64,000 bases of DNA from Lepas anatifera (GCA_034440635.1 JAOTON010001573.1:62001-126000), one strand, 5' to 3'. Shown: positions 11,048 through 22,600, counted from the stretch's first letter. Notes: a model not told the origin generated them from the letters alone. Numbers and translations are program-made.

Positions 11048-11094
11048 TTAACACGCGTATTGACGGGGGGCGGCTACCCGCCACCCCGTCTTAA
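11048..11094. mobile_element. Collapsed TTAA element: little more than one terminus
   Basis: TTAA at 11048 is followed by CACGCGTATTGACGGGGGG and CGGCTACCCGCC, matching the left terminus of the elements at 25257 and 61977. Another TTAA lies at 11091-11094. Only about 40 bp remain between them, so this is either an extreme internal deletion or a solo terminus. Confidence 0.45.
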
Positions 11095-11602
11095 ACTTTT
11101 CATTAAATAACCCAGACTAATATCCCGAAAACATTTTAACTACTTGACAACACTTTCTGGGAAAATATGACTCTCAAAACGTATACTTTCATTTTTTATT
11201 CGTTATTTCTATTTGCTCTTGATAAAATACGACATGCAGAAAGCCCAAAGCGCAAGCTGCAGCAGTACATATAATTTTACTTTCTTTTGTAGACAAAATA
11301 TTTCCCAATTTATGATCTAATGGTGGATTTCATTTTAAATTTGCAAAACAGCTTCAGCGTTGGAAATGCCATGTAGAAAATAAAAACGTTACGTATTAGT
11401 GGTCCACCGCATGAGAAATTCGTCCATTATGACTCTACCTTCAAATTGTCCAAAAATACCTTCAAATTTTCAAAATTCAAAAATTTAGACGTTGGTGGCT
11501 TAACATATATAAGGTGCCCGCTCTGTTCTTTCCCACACAGGTGCTTTACTGGTTTAGTAATCCAGAATAGACAAATCAACATCACCAGCTTATTACGAGG
11601 GG

Positions 11603-11693
11603 CGATGGTTGTAGACGATTCAGGAGTAGATCTTATATCTGTGATAGAGGCAGGTGGTTGAGCAGCGGTTGCGGTGGCCGGTTGGGCCGCGGT
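11603..11693 (-). pseudogene. Stray ~90-bp copy of the mucin exon
   Basis: This stretch repeats about 90 bp of the copy A exon 4 sequence (13160-13250) in the same orientation with few changes; the shared core is GTAGATCTTATATCTGTG. It abuts exactly the point (11694) where the A/B inverted similarity ends. It has no splice context of its own, so it is a duplication by-product rather than an exon. Confidence 0.75.
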
Positions 11694-13398
11694 TAGAATT
11701 TATTTAAGTTTGAACCAAAGTTCCACTTAACTGGACCATGAATATTCATGGGCATTCCCGTGGACAATAATTTCCAGCCAATTATTCTTCCTTTTGAGGA
11801 AGAAATGTCTGAGGGCGGCCACCAGCAGACCAATTTTGTAACAGAACAGCTAGTCAGTCAAACTATCCCCGCCCAGAAGCGAAGAGAAAAAGTGTTTGAG
11901 CCAACACTTGGGCTATAAGTTGCATTGGTAAACGCAGACATTTTTCTCCAATTGAGATCATCAGCGCAGAATTAATTCAAATTCAACGAAATTCCGCCAT
12001 CGATTTCTTACAGCGCTCAATCGCAGAATCGCGAGATAGTGGATGAAATTTCACGGTACGCAGTACGGGACGTCGGCTAGATAGTTTCTTTTACCCAATT
12101 ACAAGCGTATGGGTGCTCACCCTGTCGTGAACCGATAAACATGTGAGTCATGTTTACAATTTTTTCTTGTGTATCCAGATGCCTTTTTAGAGTTGGAAAT
12201 TTCATGTTTTGGAATGGATTTATTTAAAAAAAGTCGTCTAGCTTTCCCGTGACAACATTTATTTTAGATAAATATGAAATATAACGCCAGGTCGCATATG
12301 CTAGGTTGATGTTAAGATCAACAAAAATACGTTTCTAATAAGATTTTAACACGCTTATTAAGCGATATCACAAGGTGATAAGTATTTTTCTCCTCTAAAT
12401 CTTTGCAATACTTATTGTTGTACCACTGGAATAATCTCGACATGGGACATCAATTGGAGTATAATGTAAAGCTTCTGTTAATATGGAATACAAGTTAATT
12501 TAGAGATCTTGCACAGTCTAACTAACATCACCAGCTTCTTGGGAAATGATAATGCGAAAGATAACTTCCATTATAATTGTATTAACTAAGTATTTACAAA
12601 AGCCCATTGTCTTAATATTTATTAATAATTGAATAGCTCATCGTTTCGGCAATCAAAACACTGATACTCAACATCAATCAAGGTGTGATCAAGAAATCAA
12701 ATGTTTGCTTTTGCATTCTAATTATTATGTTTCTATAGCATTTGACGGAGCTAATGTAGTAAGGTGCTGGGCTACAGTCAAAAATATAATTAATATAATT
12801 GAAAAGTAACTGAACCTTCAGCAACGCACTAATCAACCTGTTTGAACGTAAGCACATTGCGAGCTTACCAGAAGAATTAGCCGTTGTAGTTACCGATGTG
12901 GCGACAGTTGTTGGTTCGCTTGTTGTGACCTCCTCTGTTGTTGTTGGTTCGCTCGTTGTGACTTGCTCTGTTGTTGTTGGTTCACTTGTTGTGCTCTCCT
13001 CTGTTGTTGTTGGCTCACTTGTTGTGACCTCCTCTATTGTTGTTTGTTGCGTTGCTTCCTCTGTGGTGGTTGCGTCAGTTGCAGATTCCGTTGACGTCAG
13101 TGCCGGTGTTTCCACCACCGCTGTGCCTGTTGGAGAACCTGTTGTTCCTCCTGGCTCATCGATGGTTGTAGATGATTCAGGAGTAGATCTTATATCTGTG
13201 GAAGAGGCAGGTGGTTGAGCAGTGGTTGCGGTGGCCGGTTGGGCCGGGGTTGTCACGTCAGCTGCTGTAGCAGCCTGATCGCCGTTTGAAGAGCCCGCAG
13301 TGTCCACGGTTGAAGAGGTGACGGAGGTCTGCTGCTGGTCCGCTGCTGCTGCAGTGGCAGCTGCGTTGGTCGTGGCTGGTGGCACTCCTGTGGACAAA
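11694..13398 (-). repeat. Inverted duplicated block, copy A side
   Basis: The block covers the mucin exon, its acceptor region and about 1.18 kb of intron 4. It is the reverse complement of 44550-46258, with near-identity through non-coding sequence (for example ATGAATATTCATGG at 11738 and 46203). Similarity stops at AGAATTTATTTAAG on the A side and TAAATAAATTCT on the B side. Intron retention at this level implies recent duplication or gene conversion. Confidence 0.85.
12869..13387 (-). CDS. Copy A exon 4: Thr/Ser/Pro-rich mucin-like domain
   Basis: A 519-bp phase 1-1 exon lies between acceptor TTTGTCCACAG and donor GTAAGC. The peptide opens Gly-Val-Pro-Pro-Ala-Thr-Thr, runs through Ala/Thr/Gln-rich and Pro/Thr-rich sequence, and then has about five copies of a 12-residue unit close to Thr-Ser-Glu-Pro-Thr-Thr-Thr-Glu-Glu-Val-Thr-Thr. 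It ends -Asn-Ser-Ser. No Cys is present. Dense Thr/Ser predicts heavy O-glycosylation and an extended, acidic linker. Copy B exon 4 has identical length and mostly identical sequence. An antisense open frame here (12898-13218) only mirrors the repeat. Confidence 0.88.
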
Positions 13399-14640
13399 GA
13401 AAGTGTTCAAGTACCGCATAATCGCCAGGCCGGTCAGATGTGAGTGAAGAGTGCATGCTTACTCAAGATACTCAAGGGACGGTGCTTTATCCCAGCATTG
13501 AATAGTTCGTTTTGAAACGTAGCAGCCGCATTCTTGATCAGGGCTTGAGACTGACAGATGACGGGTGGATCACATCGATGGTGGATGCTTGCAACAGTAA
13601 ATCCCTGGTCCCTGATCTGAATTGTGCCGGGAAGCAGGGTACCTTTGCCTGGATCACTTTCTAAGGTCACATCTGAGACACGGCCTGCACCGCAAGGTCG
13701 AGACAGTACACAGGTATACATACATGTCGGCTACCTTCAGCTTCCTATTTACAGCATGGAAAAGAGGCACCTCGACTGTGGAGTTTCTAAATGTACTGAA
13801 TCTGACATAGATGGGATTTGATACAGTATACGATCTTAACTGAGTGACAGACAAGTGCAACGGTGTTAAAGTAGTCTTAGCAGCTCTATTCTGGATAAGG
13901 ACATCCCGTTTTATGACATGACACCTACTGCAAGTTTTTGAGGGATTGATCGAATTGAACTGTTCAGCTGCCAGGCACTCTATAGGCCTGGCAGCTGAAG
14001 CGCCCTAAACCCCCAACAACACACACGGGGGTATCATTGCAGACCTCAGGAGCTGTGTTCGGCATGTGCGACCCGTCTCTGACCAACTGGATCCTATATT
14101 CCACCCAATAAGGAGTTTTCAAAGCCTGCCGTTCTGTGTCACTTCATGTGCACCAAGAAAACCAAACACTCACAGAAGGCTTGGGGAAATTACCCGGCCC
14201 CTGACCCACATCGAGGGGGAACGGTAGGAATTGAACGCAGTAGATATAGAACTGCTAGCTATCCAAGCCCATCAGTTTTCAGTATCTGAAGGTGTTCACG
14301 CCAGTGGAATACAGCGCTACTCTCACTAGGATATACAATGCCGATATGGAAATAACATCACTGGTGCACCAGAAAACATCAAATACCTACTTAAAAAGTT
14401 TGGCAACCTTAATCATAAGAACTAAGGTGGAATGGGCGTAAATGAAATACGAACAGACCAAATAACGGGGACAGCGCTGTAAAAACGAATTCTGAAAGCG
14501 TTTGCAAACGTGAAGCGGCCTTCCACTCACCGGATCCAGGATCTTGCCGCGGAGCTTCCAAGCTTGAGGAGCTTCAAGTTCCACGGCGTAGTGTTTATCT
14601 TTGACTGAACCCAAATAGACAACCCAGGCTTTCCACTCAC
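13399..14640. other. Copy A intron 3: no further gene seen
   Basis: No exon with good splice sites was found. Similarity to copy B continues for about 100 bp beyond exon 3 (14530-14640 against 43244-43360), then fades. A near-perfect short palindrome around GCTGCCAGGC and GCCTGGCAGC lies at 13968-13999. Confidence 0.5.
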
Positions 14641-14766
14641 CGCAGCTGGTCCTGCTGAGAGGCTCCTGTCCGGGCGGGCAGGAGCAGGAGTGCTGCTGAC
14701 AGGAGCCGGCTCCTGCCGTCAGGAGTCGGCACTCCTCATCCGAGTCGCACCAGTCCCCCAGAACAG
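14641..14766 (-). CDS. Copy A exon 3: EB/EGF-like Cys-rich domain
   Basis: A 126-bp phase 1-1 exon lies between acceptor CTTGCTGGCAG and donor GTGAGT. The 41 whole codons hold six Cys in the order Trp-Cys-Asp-Ser-Asp-Glu-Glu-Cys, then Cys-x4-Cys-x-Cys-Pro-Pro-Gly, then a final Cys. The spacing resembles EB or EGF-like modules of secreted invertebrate proteins. Copy B exon 3 encodes the same peptide with no visible change, stronger conservation than in the flanking introns. An open frame continuing past the donor is intronic. Confidence 0.85.
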
Positions 14767-14854
14767 CTGCCAGCAAGGAGAAACGTGTCGATTTGACGCA
14801 GAATGACCGGCACGCGCGCTGACACGTTTTGACCGTGTTTCCGACACGCCTACT

Positions 14855-15112
14855 GCTACAGCGAGACTTACCGCTGCAGTGAGACTTACCGCCGCAGCGA
14901 GACTTACCGATGCAGTGAGACTTACCGATGTAGTGAGACTTACCGCCGCTGCGAGACTTACCGTTGCAGTGAGACCTACCACCGCAGTGAGACTTACCAC
15001 TGCAGTGAGACTTACCGACGCAGCGAGGCTTACCGCTGCAGCAAAACTTACAGCTGCAGCAAGACTTACCGCTGCATCGAGACTTACTGCTGTAGCGAGA
15101 CTTACCGCTGCC
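14855..15112. repeat. 18-bp tandem array full of splice-donor-like sites
   Basis: About 14 units of an 18-bp repeat close to GCAGTGAGACTTACCGCT lie in copy A intron 2, starting less than 100 bp upstream of exon 3. On the gene's strand each unit carries GGTAAGT, a near-perfect 5' splice consensus, and often CTGCAG. Being a multiple of three, the array keeps frames open (Ala-Val-Ser-Leu repeats). Copy B lacks it. The open frame 15328-14387 through it is not taken as coding outside exon 3. Confidence 0.9.
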
Positions 15113-15401
15113 AGAAGGCAACTGGGATGGTCCACGATCTTGGAAGGAGGGGTGCTCGACGCAAGACAGAAATGCATTTATCTTCCCTTCTACCACAGAC
15201 GTTACCCTACTCTGAGCGAGTTGTTCCCAGTTCGGTTTTCGAAATCGAGTCAGTGACGGCGGGACGTCCGTATTTAAGCGGGGGGGCACCATCGACTTTT
15301 CAATTAATTTCTTTCCAGTCAACGCCATAGGGTTAATGTTAAAATTTATGATTTAAGGGGGGCAGCCTGCCCGGTGCCCCCCCTCCGTTCCACCACCAGT
15401 G

Positions 15402-15766
15402 GTCAGTCTCACTTAAGCCATCGATGGACTTGTCACGGAGACCCCCACCCCACCACCCGAACAAGCATCTCCAACAATGAAGGGTTCATTTAGAAGCCAA
15501 AGTTTAACGTCCTACAAACAGGGAACAAACAGGGACGATAGCACACAGGAACGATACATACAAACAGTCCCACAAACAGGGCACAGGGACGGTCACTTGA
15601 CTCAGGACACCTCTCACCAAACAGTTGCCAGTCGGCCTACGTCGGGTAAATATGGAGCGCTGGAGCTTATCAGGGGAACCGATCGCAAGCTTGCACATGC
15701 AATGCCGATGCATGTTCCTGGGCAGTGGACCGGAGCCCAACGCTCTATCGACGAGCTACCGGGGCG
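15402..15766 (-). mobile_element. tRNA-derived SINE, copy 2 (with internal expansion)
   Basis: It shares the head (GCCCCGGTAGCTCG then TAGAGCGTTGGGCTCC on the minus strand), the body and the GTCTCCGTGACAAGTCC tail with the copy at 10000-10300. It differs by an extra stretch of about 65 bp of repeated ACAAACAGGGAC-like units at 15510-15590 and a decayed box A. The same-strand placement puts both copies in copy A introns in the sense direction. Confidence 0.75.
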
Positions 15767-16620
15767 TTTTAGGAATAACATGCTTACGGAGAATTTGCGA
15801 CTTGCACTTAGACTACTTAAAGTGTTTGGCTTGACAGTTAGACCGTATGCACTCAGGAATGGATGATAGCCATGGATGTAATATCGCGTAAAGTATAACT
15901 CGAGCAGGTCTGTCCCCCAGTGAAAGTGTCTCTGCACTGCCTTAATATCCGGCATGTACCAATTTTGCATGCGATAATGGTAATGGATAACCGGGCATAA
16001 AGCGCAGGAGTGCCAAGACGGAGGTACATACTTTGAAGATGGTTGTAGACACGATTGTATAATGAATTGTTTTGGAACCCAAAGTGCTGGTCCCTGTGAT
16101 CCAAAAGAACACTTCCAGTAGGCTAGATTGCAGTGGCCTTTAGCTATGCGGAGTTTAGATACCTTATGATTTACAAACACTTTAACGAGTTACGTTTTCC
16201 GCTTCCACGATGCTAGATATGTTTTTACCAACTTCCTTGAGCTTCACTTATCTTGGCCAGAATAGAGGCGTAGTTAAATTACTTTGATTTATCCCACTTA
16301 TAAGTTTTGAATGGTATCGTCCTTTCCTAGCCTTTTTTGAGGAGATGGTTTCACTTGCTCCAAACAGAAAACATACCGCCGAAGAGGATGATTGTGCTGT
16401 TGTTCTTCCGCGTAAATGATACAGCCACGGCAGGATTTAACCCATCAATGTGGGGAAGCTCAAGCTATGTGACAATTTTTCTGTAAAAATAACAATTCTT
16501 ACATACTAGTAACAACACATTTTTAGATTCATCTACACAACCGTCTTATACATTGGTAGCTAACTCATATATCTGTCAACTCCGGATCTCGATATCAACA
16601 GAATTTCCTTTCTCCCTTAC

Positions 16621-16812
16621 CGAGTGCCTCTCTGTAGCGGACGGTGCCGACAGCAGACCTCTGGAGAGTGGTGTGAGGGACACCAGCCGGCGGAGACGGT
16701 CTTCGACTGCCCCTGTTGCCGCGCACGTTGTAGAGCACGCAGCCGGTGCCAGCCGCATCTCCGCCGAAACTCAGACACTGGATCTCCGTCAGACAGCGCG
16801 TCAGACACCCGC
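16621..16812 (-). CDS. Copy A exon 2: PAN/apple-like Cys domain
   Basis: A 192-bp phase 1-1 exon lies between acceptor CACTTCCAG and donor GTAAGG. The T left by exon 1 plus GC gives Cys. The peptide reads Cys-Gly-Cys-Leu-Thr-Arg-Cys-Leu-Thr-Glu-Ile-Gln-Cys-Leu-Ser-Phe, then -Gly-Thr-Gly-Cys-Val-Leu-Tyr-Asn-Val-, the spacing of a PAN/apple domain core. It ends -Tyr-Arg-Glu-Ala-Leu. Copy B exon 2 has the same Cys pattern but is 18 bp shorter near its end, in frame. Open frames on the opposite strand at 16553-16870 are shadows. PAN domains usually bind protein or carbohydrate outside the cell. Confidence 0.8.
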
Positions 16813-17968
16813 CTGGAAGTGGAGGAATGGGGACACTCTGCTTGACAGGAATGTCGATTTTACTGGGTAGTCAAGTCCTCTTGCAATTTACCTTAGTTGC
16901 TTTAAATTACAAAATTTATAGTAGTAGCAGCCATGGCTTGGTTATAGACTTGGTTTTAGTAGTTGAGCAATTAGGACCGTTTCAATGGACATCGGAGGTT
17001 ATAATCCTGCAGTTGGGTAATAGACGCTTTTGTTAGGCAAACAGCTAACATCATGTTGAACATGCAGTTACCCGCGCCCCGGTGTGCCTCCGAGCCACTT
17101 TCGCCCTGGTGAGGGTTTTTGAACCCCCCACCCCTCGAACTCGGCCCCTATGCGGGATAGCGAGAAAACGCGAGCGCTGGGGGATAGCTCATACAAATTC
17201 GCGAAGAAACAATATCAGTCACCTTTTAACTCAAGTCAGTATTGAGGTCAGGGGCGTAGCCAGGGGGTGGCAGGGACAGCCACCCCCCTGAGGGCCCGAA
17301 GGGCCCCCCTGAGGACACGGGCCGCGCGAAGGGCGTCTCGCCCGCACTATCCTCTGTGCACTGTAAAAAATGATGCATTTTATCACATTCTGCTATGAGC
17401 CATTTCCGTATAAAAGAATTATAAGCGTATTCTGGAGTGAGTTCTCTTTCGGAAATATTTCCCGCCATGGATAAGAGAATACGTTCCGTATGCTGCTAGG
17501 AGTATGTTATGAATTATGTGTTCAAATGTATTTAGCCAAGGGCGTAGGAACGGTTTGAAAAGTGGGGGGCCAAACTTAGAGGGGGCCCCACCTCAAGGGG
17601 GCCCCAGTTCACGGGGGCCTATAATTTTAAAATTTTAGATAGCTCATTTAGTGTAATAAGGCATGCATGCAAACAAGGATATCAATATATGGTAGATTGA
17701 GAAATTAAATTTTTCCCTATGATTTCGAGTTGTACCTATTATGATGTAATAAATCATAGAAAAACGCCAATAAAACATGTTTTGGTTTTTTACCTAGACC
17801 CTTTTCAAATACGAAATAAATTTTTAAGCTTTTTTGGAGGATTTCAATCATTTTTTACCACGAGCGCGTTTTTTTATATTTACATATGTTTAGGCCCTTT
17901 TCATTACATTTACAAAATTAAGAACTGCTTAGAAAACTACAGACAATGCTTTGATACCAAATAGCCTC

Positions 17969-18360
17969 CAGTGGCGGATCCAGGGGGGTGGGGGGCAAAA
18001 AGGCAATTGCCCCCCAAACGGAAAAGCTCGGGGCAAAACTATGTTTTTGCCCCCCAAAGCGATCGACCTCCTTTTTCCCCCGACTCCTTTTTAGCTTGTA
18101 AGCAAGATTTTGGTGCTTCAACTCTCAACTTCAAACAGAATTAGTGAAGTTAAGTGTAAATATTTGGGCTTGAATAGGAAAAAAGTATGTTGAGCCCATA
18201 TTTTTCACCCCGTGGCGTTTTTTTCTGCTTTTCGTCTCCAGTTCAGAAAATCTTATCGAAAAGGTAAATTTTAGCGCAATTTTTCACTGCGTCACGTTTT
18301 TTTTTTTGCTTTTCGGCTTTGGTTTGCCCCTCCCAAGCCAGCCGGCTAGATCCGCCACTG
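17969..18360. mobile_element. 392-bp hAT-type MITE
   Basis: The ends are CAGTGGCGGATCCAG and (reverse-complemented) CAGTGGCGGATCTAG, bordered by a perfect 8-bp duplication ATAGCCTC at 17961-17968 and 18361-18368. The interior is rich in runs such as TTGCCCCCCAAA and has no ORF. It inserted into the outer element, so it is younger than that element. Confidence 0.92.
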
Positions 18361-18602
18361 ATAGCCTCACTTTGCTATGCCTAATCAACTTGTATTTGCT
18401 TATTTAATGACGAAAATGGGAACATTTATGAAGGTTATTACGGATCTATTCTTTCCATCATTAGATATTGATTTAGGTAAAGACTGATCACAATAAATAC
18501 GCCTAGCTATATTTCGATGCCTAAAATGCAGAGTTCCAGCATGACTGTAAGTGCAATGTTGGTACTTGATGGCCAGCTTTGTGATGCCGAGGAGGTGTGA
18601 GC

Positions 18603-18665
18603 ATGGTGTTATAGTGGTTAGCAACCCTGCTTTCCACGCGACCAACTCGAGTTTAAGGCACGGCA
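18603..18665 (+). repeat. tRNA-like (SINE head) sequence
   Basis: ATGGTGTTATAGTGGTTAGC resembles the box A region of Gly/Glu-type tRNAs. It is followed by an arm-like CCTGCTTTCCACGCG and a weak box B (ACTCGAGTTTAAG). The cloverleaf does not close well, so it is better seen as the head of a decayed SINE than as a tRNA gene. Confidence 0.4.
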
Positions 18666-18974
18666 GATTCCTTGTGCAAGGAGCAATTTGACTCCCAAGA
18701 AACCCCTCCAACAGGGAAAGAGTTGGCGACGCCATATAAGCCTGCCATCGAAAGACGTCGCGCCTTTCGATGGCTCAGGGACGACTGTTGCTCGGCATTT
18801 AGTGCAGGGTCCGTGTCCGATTCATATTTTGTGTTGGGATTGATATGGAATGGAGTTTGATTGGGCCCAGTTCTCGGGACTCATTTGGAAACACTCGGGT
18901 AGTAGGTTCCTTGGCTTTGTTACGAAGCGCTCCTCCTCCAGGGGCTTGCAGGCAGCGTACTACCGAACTTGAAC

Positions 18975-19109
18975 GTTCCCAGACAAGCTATCGGGGCCGT
19001 TTGGGTTTCTTGTTCTATATTACAGTTGCTGATATTTGTATATTCGTTGCGGGGGCCCACCTCAAAAGGGGGGGCAGTATCCCCCTGACCCCCGGTTCCT
19101 ATGCCTATG
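18975..19109. repeat. Extra copy of the outer element's right end
   Basis: About 135 bp match the outer element's right terminus at 24296-24431, sharing GACAAGCTATCGGGG-type sequence, TATTACAGTTG, CGTTGCGGGGGCCCA and the final CCCCCGGTTCCTATGCCTATG. Its following 8 bp (TCGCCCAG) do not match the outer TSD. It is therefore an internal duplicate terminus or the remnant of another copy. Confidence 0.75.
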
Positions 19110-19149
19110 TCGCCCAGGGGCCGCCAAATTATCTTGGAGGGCCCCAAAG

Positions 19150-19684
19150 TCCAGACCATGGCTCAGGAACCCAGATCAGTCAGCTCAAGGGCCCAAACCA
19201 GTGCATTAGCTTCGGGCCCAGCTTATCGAGGGACCCCACATAACCACAGCACCCCTAGAAGCTCATCACAGGGGAGCTCCAGATTCGCACAGGGAGCCAG
19301 ATTAGCTTAGGGGCCCGGTTCAGCTCGGAGGTCCCCAAGTCGACTTATGTAGGGTCTCAAAACAGCTCAAGGGACTTGTTCAAGCTCACGGATCCCAGCT
19401 TAGCTCAATGATGCTAGAACAGTTCAGAGGCCCCAGACCAGCTCAGGGCTCTTGTTCAGTACAGGCCAGCTCAGCTCAGTGGCCCAGATCGGCTGATATA
19501 GCGTCCCCTCTCATACCAGCTCAGGGGCTCCATTCAAGCTCACGGCCCCAGCTTAGCCCAGGGACCCTAGAAGAGTTCAGGGCCCCCATACCAGATCAGA
19601 GGCCCCAGTTAAGCAGAGTGGTACCCAGATTAGCTCAGGGCCCCAGCTAGGCTTAGGGGGTCCCAGGGTGGCTGATGTAGAGTC
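19150..19684. repeat. CAGCTCAGGGGCCC minisatellite, left part
   Basis: Degenerate units of about 20-30 bp close to AGCTCAGGGGCCCAGATTAG repeat through this stretch. The same unit resumes at 23701-24290, immediately after the nested hAT element, so the two parts were one array before that insertion. Confidence 0.8.
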
Positions 19685-19692
19685 TCAGAACA

Positions 19693-22600
19693 CAGTGGCG
19701 TAGCCAGGATTCGGCCAAGGAGGGGTCCGACTACCGTCGGGGGGCCACAGGCCGGGGTTCCCTTAGTAACCGGGCCCATCTCCTATATCTTTTGTATAGT
19801 ATTTTAACATTATAACATTCACACGAAGGAAATTTTGTTATGGCTTTTTAAGCATTCATTCTTATTTTGTTTATAGCTTGGTTTTTCGATCCGACCAAGT
19901 GTTGGTAAACTAAGGTCACCAAATATTAAGGATGGCCCATAACTTATATTGTAGTGTGGCTATAATAACAGCTTTGAGCCATATTTCGGGAAGTTCAATG
20001 TTAATGCGCGCATGATGTTAAACCTGAGTCTACCTCAATTCACTCGGGTAATCAGACATGAAGTTATTGGAGGTCAGTCGTTTTGAGTACGAAGAAATGA
20101 TCTACGGGAAATGATTAGCAATTTATTTCCCGGTGTCGAATCCATGAACTCTTTAATCAGGAAATTTCCAAAGAAACGAAAAAAACAAATACCGATACAA
20201 GGGTTATGGAAGTGTGTCCTGAACGTTACATAACCTCTATTCCGTCGACAGATCCTGTTGAGATCCAGTTACTTTCTTACCCTTGCTATCTTGTAAACGA
20301 GCAAATTACCAAGACAAAAGGCGCCCAAGATATCTATCGCTTTGGCTCACTCTGTTATTGTTATTTTCAACCTTTCATACCTATTTTTCCTTTTGGGATT
20401 ATGCTCATCAATTTCTGTCATTACCCTAGTTTGTCTGGTTTCCTACGAAAATATTGGAAAGTTGTTTATTTCAGAATATTTAGGAATGTTTTTATTGGTG
20501 TTAAGCTACTACATTAAAAATTGACTAGCCCTGTTCGATTTGCTCTTATGGTAAAATTAGATTAATTTTTGCCTTTCCTTCGATAATGGTGCCTGATCGA
20601 CATGTTTTGTCCTTCTTTAGTACGCAATAGGGGTAGGTACATTTTTTCCGAGGCATATGATTTTGAAAATTTGTATTTGAGCTCTGGAGCCACCTAAGAC
20701 CAACACTTGGCGGCACTCACAACGCTAATTTTCGGCCGCTCTCCCGATTATATCTCAAGGGGTCTCTGAGACTGATTCACGGCGCCTCTTGATCAAAACT
20801 GGGGGCCCTGAGAATCTCTCGGGGCTCCTGAGATTAGTTATCGGCAGCACCTCTGAGACAAATTATTGGGCCCCCCAGATTTGCTCTGGAGGGGGGGCTG
20901 AGACTGACTATCGTGGCCATCCAGATTAGCTATTGGGGTCCCCTGAGGCTGTCTTTGGGGTGGGGGGAGGGGGGCTGGGAATGACTTCCGACAGCCCTCT
21001 GAGACTTACTCTAGGGCGCCCCTGAGACAAACACCCGGGGGGGGTGGAATCACCTCTGAGACTGAGTCTTTGGCGTTCCTGAGACTGACTCTCGGAGGCT
21101 CCAGATTAGCTCTCGCGGGCCTGAGGCTAACTCCGGGCCCGTGAGACCAAAAATCGGGAGCACCTCTGGAAATTACTCTCAGAACCCTGAGATTAACTCT
21201 CGGATGTCTCTGAGACTGACAACCGGGAGCCCTCTGAGACTAACTTTTGGGTGCTCCCTGAGATTGACTCTTGGAGCCGCTTATACCAAAACTCGGGGGG
21301 GGCACAGCCTGAGGCTAAATATCGAGGGCTCCCAAAATTACCCCTCTGGGGCCCCCTGAAACCAGCACTCTGCAGATCAAATTAGACTAACTCTCGGACC
21401 CCCGGATTAACTCTCGGGGCCATCTGAAACTAAATATTGACTCCTGAGAGAGAAACCCGTGAGACTATGAGGGCCCCCTGAGACCGACTCTTGTGGTGCT
21501 CTGAGACTCACTCTTGTGGTTCTCTGAGACAGACTCTCAGGGGGACCCCGAGACCGAATCTCGGGGTCCCCTAGGACAGACTCTTGGGGTCCCCTTGACC
21601 GACTCTTGGGGTTCCCTGAGACTGACTCTCAGGGGTCCCCCTGAAATAGACTGTTGCAGGGCCCTGAGAACCACTCTCTGGGGGGGGCTGGGACTAGCTC
21701 GGCCCCCTCCCCTGAGACAGACTCCCGGGGCCCCTGATGCCGACTTTTGGGGCCCCTGATACCAACCCTCAGGGGCCCCGAAATCTACTTTCGGGGGGCC
21801 TTGAGACCGACTCTCAGGGCGGGGACCGTGAGGCCGACTCGGGACACCCTGAGAACGAATCTTCAGGGGCCCCTGAGACTAACTCTGGGGGGCCACGTGA
21901 TCAGAGAATCCTTTGCAGTGGTTCAGATTGGCCCAAGAGGTGGGGGTCTGCGGACGCCTAGGGCCCCCTTGGCTACACCACTGTATCCACACTTTCGGGG
22001 GCCCTCCGAAATCACCATTTGGAGGCCCATAATATAACTGCTCCCCCTAAACCAATACTCCGGAGCCCCTTGATACTGATGCCCGGGGGTTCTAAGACCA
22101 AGCTCGGGGTCCCACTAAGATCAGGCTCAGGGGCACCCTTAGACCCATGCTCGCGCTTTTCTCAGAAGTAACTCGACACCGATGTTCCGGGGCCCTCAAG
22201 ATCAATATTTCGAGCCCCCCCCGAGACTAATGCTTGGTACTCTGGAGCCCCTCGATGCCGATGCTCAGGGATCCTGAACCCAGGTCTGGGGGCCCCTGGG
22301 ACCAAACTGTGGGTCTCATGAGGCCAATGCTCGTGCTTCACTCATGAGTCCCTCGATAGCAATAGTAGGGCGCACCCCGAGGGGGATCCTGAACCCCTGA
22401 GACCAAGCTCGGGGGCCCCTGAGACCAAGCTCGAGGGGACCCTGAGACCAAGCTCGGATGCTCCCTGAGACCAAGCTCGAGGGCCCACTGACACCAAGCT
22501 CGGGGGTTCCTTGAGACCAAGCTCGAGACCCCGTGAGACCAAGATCGAAAGGCCCGTGAGACCAAACATCGAAAGGCCCATGAGACCAAGCTTGCCCCCT

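Noticed and set aside
12898..13218. Val/Ser-rich ORF opposite the mucin exon (and 44730-45050 opposite copy B)
   Set aside because: It is the antisense shadow of the Thr-Glu-Glu repeat. The sense strand has splice sites with matching phases.
14387..15328. 313-codon minus-strand ORF rich in Ser-Gly-Lys-Ser-His-Cys repeats
   Set aside because: The repeats come from the 18-bp minisatellite. Only 14641-14766 is conserved as an exon in copy B, with splice sites.
16553..16870. Plus-strand ORF over copy A exon 2 (and 39194-38958 minus over copy B exon 2)
   Set aside because: It is similar between copies only because it is antisense to the conserved PAN-like exon. It lacks the Cys pattern and matching splice phases.
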